The notes beneath the pieces were generated by a model, which worked only from the letters and a program-made list of their open reading frames with translations, searched no databases and was not told the DNA's origin. A stretch of DNA of 64,000 nt from Diorhabda sublineata. Taxonomy: Eukaryota; Arthropoda; Insecta; Coleoptera; Chrysomelidae. Below, piece by piece: positions 1-11,703 of this stretch (position 1 is its first letter; each line of letters opens with the position of its first letter). The stretch covers positions 124,001 to 188,000 of the forward strand of contig NW_026614267.1 of the NCBI RefSeq assembly GCF_026230105.1, written 5' to 3'. Made by a program: the position numbers and the translations under genes.

Positions 1-3000
1 TCTCATATATTTAAGTGAGATTGCATCTAACTTTGTCAGATATCGTCGATTAACATCCATTGAAGCACATTAAGGTCGATTGTCAATTTGTGTTGATTGA
101 AAATTTTCAAAGTCTATCTTCCTAATTTGAAGTCGAATTTCAACATTTCTCATATATTTGAGTGTGTTTGCATCTAACTTTGTCAGATATCGTCGATTAA
201 CTTCCACTGAAGCCCTTTGAGGTCAACTGTCACTTTGTGTTGATTGAAAATTTTCAAAGTCTATCTTCCTAATTTGAAGTCGAATTTCAACCTTTCTTAT
301 ATATTTGAGTGAGTTTGCATCTAACTTTGTCAGATATCGTCGATTTAGATCCATTGAAGCCCATTGAGGTCGATTGTCAGTTTATGTTGATTGAAAATTT
401 TCAAAGTCTATCTTCCTAATTTGAAGTCGAATTTCAACATTTCTTATATATATGAGAGAGTTTCCATCTAACTTTGTCAGATATCGTCGATTAACATCCA
501 TTGAAGCCCATTGAGGTCGACTGTCACTTTGTGTTGATTGAAAATTTTCAAAGTCTATCTTCCTAATTTGAAGACGAATTTCAACATTTCTCATATATTT
601 GGGTGAGTTTGCATCTAACTTTGTCAGATATCGTCGATTAACATCCATTGAAGCACATTGAGGTCGATTGTCAATTTGTGTTGATTGAAAATTTTCAAAG
701 TCTATCTTCCTAATTTGAAGTCGAATTTCAACATTTCTCATATATTTGAGTGAGTTTGCATCTAACTTTGTCAGATATCGTCGACTAACATCCACTAAAG
801 CCCATTGAGGTCGACTGTCGCTTTGTGTTGATTGAAAATTTTCAAAGTCTATCTTCCTAATTTGAAGTCGAATTTCAACATTTCTCATATATTTGAGTGA
901 GATTGCATCTAACTTTGTCAGATATCGTCGATTAACATCCATTGAAGCACATTAAGGTCGATTGTCAATTTGTGTTGATTGAAAATTTTCAAAGTCTATC
1001 TTCCTAATTTGAAGTCGAATTTCAACATTTCTCATATATTTAAGTGAGTTTGCATCTAACTTTGTCAGATATCGTGGATTAACATCCATTGAAGCCCATT
1101 GAGGTCGACTGTCACTTTGTGTTGATTGAAAATTTTCAAAGTCTATCTTCCTAATTTGAAGACGAATTTCAACATTTCTCATATATTTGGGTGAGTTTGC
1201 ATCTAACTTTGTCAGATATCGTCGATTAACATCCATTGAAGCACATTGAGGTCGATTGTCAATTTGTGTTGATTGAAAATTTTCAAAGTCTATCTTCCTA
1301 ATTTGAAGTCGAATTTCAACATTTCTCATATATTTGAGTGAGTTTGCATCTAACTTTGTCAGATATCGTCGACTAACATCCACTAAAGCCCATTGAGGTC
1401 GACTGTCGCTTTGTGTTGATTGAAAATTTTCAAAGTCTATCTTCCTAATTTGAAGTCGAATTTCAACATTTCTCATATATTTGAGTGAGATTGCATCTAA
1501 CTTTGTCAGATATCGTCGATTAACATCCATTGAAGCACATTAAGGTCGATTGTCAATTTGTGTTGATTGAAAATTTTCAAAGTCTATCTTCCTAATTTGA
1601 AGTCGAATTTCAACATTTCTCATATATTTAAGTGAGTTTGCATCTAACTTTGTCAGATATCGTGGATTAACATCCATTGAAGCCCATTGAGGTCGACTGT
1701 CACTTTGTGTTGATTGAAAATTTTCAAAGTCTATCTTCCTAATTTGAAGTCGAATTTCAACATTTCTCATATATTTGAGTGAGTTTGCATCTAACTTTGT
1801 CAGATATCGTCGATTAACATCCATTGAAGCACATTGAGGTCGATTGTCAATTTGTGTTGATTGAAAATTTTCAAAGTCTATCTTCCTAATTTGAAGTCGA
1901 ATTTCAACATTTCTCATATATTTGAGTGAGTTTGCATCTAACTTTGTCAGATATCGTCGACTAACATCCACTAAAGCCCATTGAGGTCGACTGTCGCTTT
2001 GTGTTGATTGAAAATTTTCAAAGTCTATCTTCCTAATTTGAAGTCGAATTTCAACATTTCTCATATATTTGAGTGAGATTGCATCTAACTTTGTCAGATA
2101 TCGTCGATTAACATCCATTGAAGCACATTAAGGTCGATTGTCAATTTGTGTTGATTGAAAATTTTCAAAGTCTATCTTCCTAATTTGAAGTCGAATTTCA
2201 ACATTTCTCATATATTTAAGTGAGTTTGCATCTAACTTTGTCAGATATCGTCGATTAACATCCATTGAAGCCCATTGAGGTCGACTGTCACTTTGTGTTG
2301 ATTGAAAATTTTCAAAGTCTATCTTCCTAATTTGAAGTCGAATTTCAACATTTCTCATATATTTGAGTGAGTTTGCATCTAACTTTGTCCGATATCGTCG
2401 ATTAACATCCATTGAAGCCCATTGAGGTCGACTGTCACTTTGTGTTGATTGAAAATTTTCAAAGTCTATCTTCCTAATTTGAAGTCGAATTTCAACTTTT
2501 CTCATATATTTGAGTGAGTTTGCATCTAACTTTGTCAGATATCGTCGATTAACTTCCACTGAAGCCCTTTGAGGTCAACTGTCACTTTGTGTTGATTGAA
2601 AATTTTCAAAGTCTATCTTCCTAATTTGAAGTCGAATTTCAACCTTTCTTATATATTTGAGTGAGTTTGCATCTAACTTTGTCAGATATCGTCGATTTAC
2701 ATCCATTGAAGCCCATTGAGGTCGATTGTCAGTTTATGTTGATTGAAAATTTTCAAAGTCTATCTTCCTAATTTGAAGTCGAATTTCAACATTTCTCATA
2801 TATTTGGGTGAGTTTGCATCTAACTTTGTCAGATATAGGCGATTAAGATCCATTGAAGCCCATTGAGGTCAACTGTCACTTTGTGTTGATTGAAAATTTT
2901 CAAAGTCTATCTTCCTAATTTGAAGTCGAATTTCAACATTTCTCATATATTTGAGTGAGTTTGCATCTAACTTTGTCAGATATCGTCGATTAACATCCAT

Positions 3001-3900
3001 TGAAGCACATTGAGGTCGATTGTCAATTTGTGTTGATTGAAAATTTTCAAAGTCTATCTTCCTAATTTGAAGTCGAATTTCAACATTTCTCATATATTTG
3101 AGTGAGTTTGCATCTAACTTTGTCAGATATCGTCGACTAACATCCACTAAAGCCCATTGAGGTCGACTGTCGCTTTGTGTTGATTGAAAATTTTCAAAGT
3201 CTATCTTCCTAATTTGAAGTCGAATTTCAACATTTCTCATATATTTGAGTGAGATTGCATCTAACTTTGTCAGATATCGTCGATTAACATCCATTGAAGC
3301 ACATTAAGGTCGATTGTCAATTTGTGTTGATTGAAAATTTTCAAAGTCTATCTTCCTAATTTGAAGTCGAATTTCAACATTTCTCATATATTTGAGTGAG
3401 TTTGCATCTAACTTTGTCCGATATCGTCGATTAACATCCATTGAAGCCCATTGAGGTCGACTGTCACTTTGTGTTGATTGAAAATTTTCAAAGTCTATCT
3501 TCCTAATTTGAAGTCGAATTTCAACATTTCTCAGATATTTGAGTGAGTTTGCATCTAACTTTGTCCGATATCGTCGATTAACATCCATTGAAGCCCATTG
3601 AGGTCGACTGTCACTTTGTGTTGATTGAAAATTTTCAAAGTCTATCTTCCTAATTTGAAGTCGAATTTCAACTTTTCTCATATATTTGAGTGAGATTGCC
3701 TCTAACTTTGTCAGATATCGTCGATTAACTTCCACTGAAGCCCTTTGAGGTCAACTGTCACTTTGTGTTGATTGAAAATTTTCAAAGTCTATCTTCCTAA
3801 TTTGAAGTCGAATTTCAACCTTTCTTATATATTTGAGTGAGTTTGCATCTAACTTTGTCAGATATCGTCGATTTACATCCATTGAAGCCCATTGAGGTCG
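1..3900. repeat. Tetramer (588-bp) higher-order repeat block, class A
   Basis: The private variant 'cattaaggtcgattg' occurs at 68, 950, 1,538, 2,126 and 3,302, which are spacings of 6, 4, 4 and 8 monomers. The variant 'gactaacatccactaaag' recurs at about 781, 1,369, 1,957 and 3,133, and 'gaagacgaattt' near 570 and 1,158. The best-kept tetramer copies span about 364-2,120. Copies differ by a few substitutions; the third has lost the 'gaagacg' variant. Outer parts of the block are irregular multiples of the monomer. Confidence 0.8.
97..110. repeat. 14-bp perfect palindrome present in nearly every monomer (example)
   Basis: TTGAAAATTTTCAA is its own reverse complement and occupies unit positions 53-66. 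It recurs with the 147-bp period and is among the least variable parts of the monomer; rare variants read 'gattaaaaatt', 'gatagaaaatt', 'gattggaaatt' or 'gatttaaaatt'. A second, weaker dyad lies at unit positions 83-99 (TTGAA, seven bases, TTCAA). Confidence 0.85.
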
Positions 3901-6246
3901 ATTGTCAGTTTATGTTGATTGAAAATTTTCAAAGTCTATCTTCCTAATTTGAAGTCGAATTTCAACATTTCTCATATATTTGAGTGAGTTTGCATCTAAC
4001 TTTGTCAGATATCGTCGATTAACATCCATTGAAGCACATTGAGGTCGATTGTCATTTTGTGTTGATTGAAAATTTTCAAAGTCTATCTTCCTAATTTGAA
4101 GTCGAATTTCAACATTTCTCATATATTTGAGTGAGTTTGCATCTAACTTTGTCAGATATCGTCGATTAACATCCATTGAAGCACATTGAGGTCGATTGTC
4201 AATTTGTGTTGATTGAAAATTTTCAAAGTCTATCTTCCTAATTTGAAGTCGAATTTCAACATTTCTCATATATTTGAGTGAGTTTGCATCTAACTTTGTC
4301 AGATATCGTCGATTAACATCCATTGAAGCCCATTGAGGTCGACTGTCACTTTGTGTTGATTGAAAATTTTCAAAGTCTATCTTCCTAATTTGAAGTCGAA
4401 TTTCAACATTTCTCATATATTTGAGCGAGTTTGCATCTAACTTTGTCAGATATACGCGATTAACATCCACTGAAGCCCATTGAGGTCAACTGTCACTTTG
4501 TGTCGATTGAAAATTTTCAAAGTCTATCTTCCTAATTTGAAGTCGAATTTCAACTTTTCTCATATATTTGAGTGAGTTTGCATCTAACTTTGTCAGATAT
4601 CGTCGATTAACTTCCACTGAAGCCCTTTGAGGTCAACTGTCACTTTGTGTTGATTGAAAATTTTCAAAGTCTATCTTCCTAATTTGAAGTCGAATTTCAA
4701 CCTTTCTTATATATTTGAGTGAGTTTGCATCTAACTTTGTCAGATATCGTCGATTTACATCCATTGAAGCCCATTGAGATCGATTGTCAGTTTATGTTGA
4801 TTGAAAATTTTCAAAGTCTATCTTCCTAATTTGAAGTCGAATTTCAACATTTCTTATATATTTGAGAGAGTTTTCATCTAACTTTGTCAGATATCGTCGA
4901 CTAACATCCACTAAAGACCATTGAGGTCGACTGTCGCTTTGTGTTGATTGAAAATTTTCAAAGTCTATCTTCCTAATTTGAAGTCGAATTCCAACATTTC
5001 TTATATATTTGAGTGAGTTTGCATCTAACTTTGTCAGATATCGTCGATTAACATCCATTGAAGCACATTGAGGTCGACTGTCACTTTGTGTTGATTGAAA
5101 ATTTTCAAAGTCTATCTTCCTAATTTGAAGTCGAATTTCAACATTTCTCATATATTTGAGTGAGTTTGCATCTAACTTTGTCAGATATCGTCGATTAACA
5201 TCCATTGAAGCACATTGAGGTCGATTGTCATTTTGTGTTGATTGAAAATTTTCAAAGTCTATCTTCCTAATTTGAAGTCGAATTTCAACATTTCTCATAT
5301 ATTTGAGTGAGTTTGCATCTAACTTTGTCAGATATCGTCGATAAACATCCATTGAAGCACATTGAGGTCGATTGTCAATTTGTGTTGATTGAAAATTTTC
5401 AAAGTCTATCTTCCTAATTTGAAGTCGAATTTCAACATTTCTCATATATTTGAGTGAGTTTGCATCTAACTTTGTCAGATATCGTCGATTAACATCCATT
5501 GAAGCCCATTGAGGTCGACTGTCACTTTGTGTTGATTGAAAATTTTCAAAGTCTATCTTCCTAATTTGAAGTCGAATTTCAACATTTCTCATATATTTGA
5601 GCGAGTTTGCATCTAACTTTGTCAGATATACGCGATTAACATCCACTGAAGCCCATTGAGGTCAACTGTCACTTTGTGTCGATTGAAAATTTTCAAAGTC
5701 TATCTTCCTAATTTGAAGTCGAATTTCAACTTTTCTCATATATTTGAGTGAGTTTGCATCTAACTTTGTCAGATATCGTCGATTAACTTCCACTGAAGCC
5801 CTTTGAGGTCAACTGTCACTTTGTGTTGATTGAAAATTTTCAAAGTCTATCTTCCTAATTTGAAGTCGAATTTCAACCTTTCTTATATATTTGAGTGAGT
5901 TTGCATCTAACTTTGTCAGATATCGTCGATTTACATCCATTGAAGCCCATTGAGATCGATTGTCAGTTTATGTTGATTGAAAATTTTCAAAGTCTATCTT
6001 CCTAATTTGAAGTCGAATTTCAACACTTCTTATATATTTGAGAGAGTTTTCATCTAACTTTGTCAGATATCGTCGACTAACATCCACTAAAGACCATTGA
6101 GGTCGACTGTCGCTTTGTGTTGATTGAAAATTTTCAAAGTCTATCTTCCTAATTTGAAGTCGAATTCCAACATTTCTTATATATTTGAGTGAGTTTGCAT
6201 CTAACTTTGTCAGATATCGTCGATTAACATCCATTGAAGCACATTG
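3895..6246. repeat. Tandem 8-mer (1,176-bp) higher-order repeat, two copies, class A
   Basis: Copy one is about 3,895-5,070 and copy two about 5,071-6,246. The marker 'tgtcgattga' (consensus 'tgttgattga') sits at 4,501 and 5,677, exactly 1,176 apart, each preceded by 'gatatacgcgattaac'. The 'gagagagttttcat' monomer near 4,865 recurs near 6,041. A few private substitutions separate the copies, such as 'gataaacatcc' near 5,340 and 'acacttcttatat' near 6,023, so the duplication is not fresh but is still clear. Confidence 0.8.
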
Positions 6247-7146
6247 AGGTCGACTGTCACTTTGTGTTGATTGAAAATTTTCAAAGTCTATCTTCCTAAT
6301 TTGAAGACGAATTTCAACATTTCTCATATATTTGGGTGAGTTTGCATCTAACTTTGTCAGATATAGGCGATTAAGATCCATTGAAGCCCATTGAGGTCAA
6401 CTGTCACTTTGTGTTGATTGAAAATTTTTAAAGTCTATCTTCCTAATTTGAAGTCGAATTTCAACATTCCTCATATATTTGAGTGAGTTTGCATCTAACT
6501 TTGTCAGATATCGTCGATTAACATCCATTGAAGCACATTGAGGTCGATTGTCAATTTGTGTTGATTGAAAATTTTCAAAGTCTATCTTCCTAATTTGAAG
6601 TCGAATTTCAACATTTCTCATATATTTGAGTGAGTTTGCATCTAACTTTGTCAGATATCGTCGATTAACATCCATTGAAGCGCATTGAAGTCGATTGTCA
6701 ATTTGTGTTGATTGAAAATTTTCAAAGTCTATCTTCCTAATTTGGAGTTGAATTTCAACATTTCTCATATATTTGAGTGAGTTTGCATCTAACTTTGTCA
6801 GATACCGTCGATTAACATCCATTGAAGCCTATTGAGGTCGACTGTCACTTTGTGTTGATTGAAAATTTTCAAAGTCTATCTTCCTAATTTGAAGTCGAAT
6901 TTCAACATTTCTCATATATTTGAGCGAGTTTGCATCTAACTTTGTCAGATATCGTCGATTAACTTCCACTGAAGCCCTTTGAGGTCAACTGTCACTTTGT
7001 GTTGATTGAAAATTTTCAAAGTCTATCTTCCTAATTTGAAGTCGAATTTCAACCTTTCTTATATATTTGAGTGAGTTTGCATCTAACTTTGTCAGATATC
7101 GTCGATTTACATCCATTGAAGCCCATTGAGATCGATTGTCAGTTTA
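5530..7146. repeat. Partial left-hand unit of the giant class A higher-order repeat
   Basis: This stretch matches about 15,085-16,701 at an offset of 9,555 (65 monomers). It includes the rare combination 'gcgcattgaagtcg', 'ggagttgaattt' and 'agataccgtcg'. Correspondence continues to about 7,250/16,805, then breaks: 7,250 reads 'gatttacatcc' where 16,805 reads 'gactaacatcc'. It is best read as the tail end of a further giant unit whose left part has been replaced by the 8-mer block. It overlaps the second copy of that block. Confidence 0.72.
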
Positions 7147-10100
7147 TGTTGATTGAAAATTTTCAAAGTCTATCTTCCTAATTTGAAGTCGAATTTCAAC
7201 ATTTCTTATATATTTGAGAGAGTTTTCATCTAACTTTGTCAGATATCGTCGATTTACATCCATTGAAGCCCATTGAGGTCGACTGTCACTTTGTGTTGAT
7301 TGAAAATTTTCAAAGTCTATCTTCCTAATTTGAAGTCCAATTTCAACTTTTCTCATATATTTGAGTGAGTTTGCCTCTAACTTTGTCAGATATCGTCGAT
7401 TAACTTCCACTGAAGCCCTTTGAGGTCAACTGTCACTTTGTGTTGATTGAAAATTTTCAAAGTCTATCTTCCTAATTTGAAGTCGAATTTCAACCTTTCT
7501 TATATATTTGAGTGAGTTTGCATCTAACTTTGTCAGATATCGTCGATTTACATCCATTGAAGCCCATTGAGGTCGATTGTCAGTTTATGTTGATTGAAAA
7601 TTTTCAAAGTCTATCTTCCTAATTTGAAGTCGAATTTCAACATTTCTCATATATTTGAGTGAGTTTGCATCTAACTTTGTCAGATATCGTCGATTAACAT
7701 CCATTGAAGCACATTGAGGTCGATTGTCAATTTGTGTTGATTGAAAATTTTCAAAGTCTATCTTCCTAATTTGAAGTCGAATTTCAACATTTCTCATATA
7801 TTTGAGTGAGTTTGCATCTAACTTTGTCAGATATCGTCGATTAACATCCATTGAAGCACATTGAGGTCGATTGTCAATTTGTGTTGATTGAAAATTTTCA
7901 AAGTCTATCTTCCTAATTTGAAGTCGAATTTCAGCATTTCTCATATATTTGAGTGAGTTTGCATCTAACTTTGTCAGATATCGTCGATTAACATCCATTG
8001 AAGCCCATTGAGGTCGACTGTCACTTTGTGTTGATTGAAAATTTTCAAAGTCTATCTTCCTAATTTGAAGTCGAATTTCAACATTTCTCATATATTTGAG
8101 CGAGTTTGCATCTAACTTTGTCAGATATACGCGATTAACATCCACTGAAGCCCATTGAGGTCAACTGTCACTTTGTGTCGATTGAAAATTTTCAAAGTCT
8201 ATCTTCCTAATTTGAAGTCGAATTTCAACTTTTCTCATATATTTGAGTGAGTTTGCATCTAACTTTGTCAGATATCGTCGATTAACTTCCACTGAAGCCC
8301 TTTGAGGTCGACTGTCACTTTGTGTTGATTGAAAATTTTCAAAGTCTATCTTCCTAATTTGAAGTCGAATTTCAACCTTTCTTATATATTTGAGTGAGTT
8401 TGCATCTAACTTTGTCAGATATCGTCGATTTACATCCATTGAAGCCCATTGAGGTCGATTGTCAGTTTATGTTGATTGAAAATTTTCAAAGTCTATCTTC
8501 CTAATTTGAAGTCGAATTTCAACATTTCTCATATATTTGAGTGAGTTTGCATCTAACTTTGTCAGATATCGTCGATTAACATCCATTGAAGCACATTGAG
8601 GTCGATTGTCAATTTGTGTTGATTGAAAATTTTCAAAGTCTATCTTCCTAATTTGAAGTCGAATTTCAACATTTCTCATATATTTGAGTGAGTTTGCATC
8701 TAACTTTGTCAGATATCGTCGATTAACATCCATTGAAGCACATTGAGGTCGATTGTCAATTTGTGTTGATTGAAAATTTTCAAAGTCTATCTTCCTAATT
8801 TGAAGTCGAATTTCAACATTTCTCATATATTTGAGCGAGTTTGCATCTAACTTTGTCAGATATACGCGATTAACATCCACTGAAGCCCATTGAGGTCAAC
8901 TGTCACTTTGTGTCGATTGAAAATTTTCAAAGTCTATCTTCCTAATTTGAAGTCGAATTTCAACTTTTCTCATATATTTGAGTGAGTTTGCATCTAACTT
9001 TGTCAGATATCGTCGATTAACTTCCACTGAAGCCCTTTGAGGTCAACTGTCACTTTGTGTTGATTGAAAATTTTCAAAGTCTATCTTCCTAATTTGAAGT
9101 CGAATTTCAACCTTTCTTATATATTTGAGTGAGTTTGCATCTAACTTTGTCATATATCGTCGATTTACATCCATTGAAGCCCATTGAGATCGATTGTCAG
9201 TTTATGTTGATTGGAAATTTTCAAAGTCTATCTTCCTAATTTGAAGTCGAATTTCAACATTTCTTATATATTTGAGAGAGTTTTCATCTAACTTTGTCAG
9301 ATATCGTCGACTAACATCCACTAAAGACCATTGAGGTCGACTCTCGCTTTGTGTTGATTGAAAATTTTCAAAGTCTATCTTCCTAATTTGAAGTCGAATT
9401 CCAACATTTCTTATATATTTGAGTGAGTTTGCATCTAACTTTGTCAGATATCGTCGATTAACATCCATTGAAGCACATTGAGGTCAACTGTCACTTTGTG
9501 TTGATTGAAAATTTTCAAAGTCTATCTTCCTAATTTGAAGTCGAATTTCAACATTCCTCATATATTTGAGTGAGTTTGCATCTAACTTTGTCCGATATCG
9601 TCGATTAACATCCATTGAAGCCCATTGAGGTCGACTGTCACTTTGTGTTGATTGAAAATTTTCAAAGTCTATCTTCCTAATTTGAAGTCGAATTTCAACT
9701 TTTCTCATATATTTGAGTGAGTTTGCCTCTAACTTTGTCAGATATCGTCGATTAACTTCCACTGAAGCCCTTTGAGGTCAACTGTCACTTTGTGTTGATT
9801 GAAAATTTTCAAAGTCTATCTTCCTAATTTGAAGTCGAATTTCAACATTCCTCATATATTTGAGTGAGTTTGCATCTAACTTTGTCCGATATCGTCGATT
9901 AACATCCATTGAAGCCCATTGAGGTCGACTGTCACTTTGTGTTGATTGAAAATTTTCAAAGTCTATCTTCCTAATTTGAAGTCGAATTTCAACTTTTCTC
10001 ATATATTTGAGTGAGTTTGCCTCTAACTTTGTCAGATATCGTCGATTAACTTCCACTGAAGCCCTTTGAGGTCAACTGTCACTTTGTGTTGATTGAAAAT

Positions 10101-11703
10101 TTTCAAAGTCTATCTTCCTAATTTGAAGTCGAATTTCAACCTTTCTTATATATTTGAGTGAGTTTGCATCTAACTTTGTCAGATATCGTCGATTTACATC
10201 CATTGAAGCCCATTGAGGTCGATTGTCAGTTTATGTTGATTGAAAATTTTCAAAGTCTATCTTCCTAATTTGAAGTCGAATTTCAACATTTCTCATATAT
10301 TTGAGTGAGTTTGCATCTAACTTTGTCAGATATCGTCGATTAACATCCATTGAAGCACATTGAGGTCGATTGTCAATTTGTGTTGATTGAAAATTTTCAA
10401 AGTCTATCTTCCTAATTTGAAGTCGAATTTCAACATTTCTCATATATTTGAGTGAGTTTGCATCTAACTTTGTCAGATATCGTCGATTAACATCCATTGA
10501 AGCACATTGAGGTCGATTGTCAATTTGTGTTGATTGAAAATTTTCAAAGTCTATCTTCCTAATTTGAAGTCGAATTTCAACATTTCTCATATATTTGAGT
10601 GAGTTTGCATCTAACTTTGTCAGATATCGTCGATTAACATCCATTGAAGCCCATTGAGGTCGACTGTCAATTTGTGTTGATTGAAAATTTTCAAAGTCTA
10701 TCTTCCTAATTTGAAGTCGAATTTCAACATTTCTCATATATTTGAGCGAGTTTGCATCTAACTTTGTCAGATATACGCGATTAACATCCACTGAAGCCCA
10801 TTGAGGTCAACTGTCACTTTGTGTCGATTGAAAATTTTCAAAGTCTATCTTCCTAATTTGAAGTCGAATTTCAACTTTTCTCATATATTTGAGTGAGTTT
10901 GCATCTAACTTTGTCAGATATCGTCGATTAACTTCCACTGAAGCCCTTTGAGGTCAACTGTCACTTTGTGTTGATTGAAAATTTTCAAAGTCTATCTTCC
11001 TAATTTGAAGTCGAATTTCAACCTTTCTTATATATTTGAGTGAGTTTGCATCTAACTTTGTCAGATATCGTCGATTTACATCCATTGAAGCCCATTGAGA
11101 TCGATTGTCAGTTTATGTTGATTGAAAATTTTCAAAGTCTATCTTCCTAATTTGAAGTCGAATTTCAACATTTCTTATATATTTGAGAGAGTTTTCATCT
11201 AACTTTGTCAGATATCGTCGACTAACATCCACTAAAGACCATTGAGGTCGACTGTCGCTTTGTGTTGATTGAAAATTTTCAAAGTCTATCTTCCTAATTT
11301 GAAGTCGAATTCCAACATTTCTTATATATTTGAGTGAGTTTGCATCTAACTTTGTCAGATATCGTCGATTAACATCCATTGAAGCACATTGAGGTCGACT
11401 GTCACTTTGTGTTGATTGAAAATTTTCAAAGTCTATCTTCCTAATTTGAAGACGAATTTCAACATTTCTCATATATTTGGGTGAGTTTGCATCTAACTTT
11501 GTCAGATATAGGCGATTAAGATCCATTGAAGCCCATTGAGGTCAACTGTCACTTTGTGTTGATTGAAAATTTTCAAAGTCTATCTTCCTAATTTGAAGTC
11601 GAATTTCAACATTCCTCATATATTTGAGTGAGTTTGCATCTAACTTTGTCAGATATCGTCGATTAACATCCATTGAAGCACATTGAGGTCGATTGTCAAT
11701 TTG
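7147..11703. repeat. Giant higher-order repeat, unit 1 (31 monomers, 4,557 bp), class A
   Basis: Nearly the same monomer order restarts at 11,704. Private variants recur at an offset of 4,557: 'gaagtccaattt' near 7,330, 'tcagcatttctc' near 7,932, 'gtcatatatcg' near 9,150, 'gattggaaatt' near 9,210 and 'gactctcgctttg' near 9,348. This holds up to about 9,485. From 9,778 to about 11,762 the offset becomes 4,410, because the two units differ by whole monomers (see the dimer at 9,484). The unit ends with the run also seen at about 5,530-6,400. Confidence 0.82.
9484..10071. repeat. Tandem duplication of a two-monomer (294-bp) unit
   Basis: Bases 9,484-9,777 and 9,778-10,071 are copies of one another. 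Both carry 'acattcctcatat', 'gtccgatatcg', 'caacttttctcat' and 'gcctctaac' in the same order. The equivalent place in unit 2 (14,188-14,481) has one copy only. The duplication therefore postdates the giant-repeat duplication, or one copy was lost from unit 2. Confidence 0.85.
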
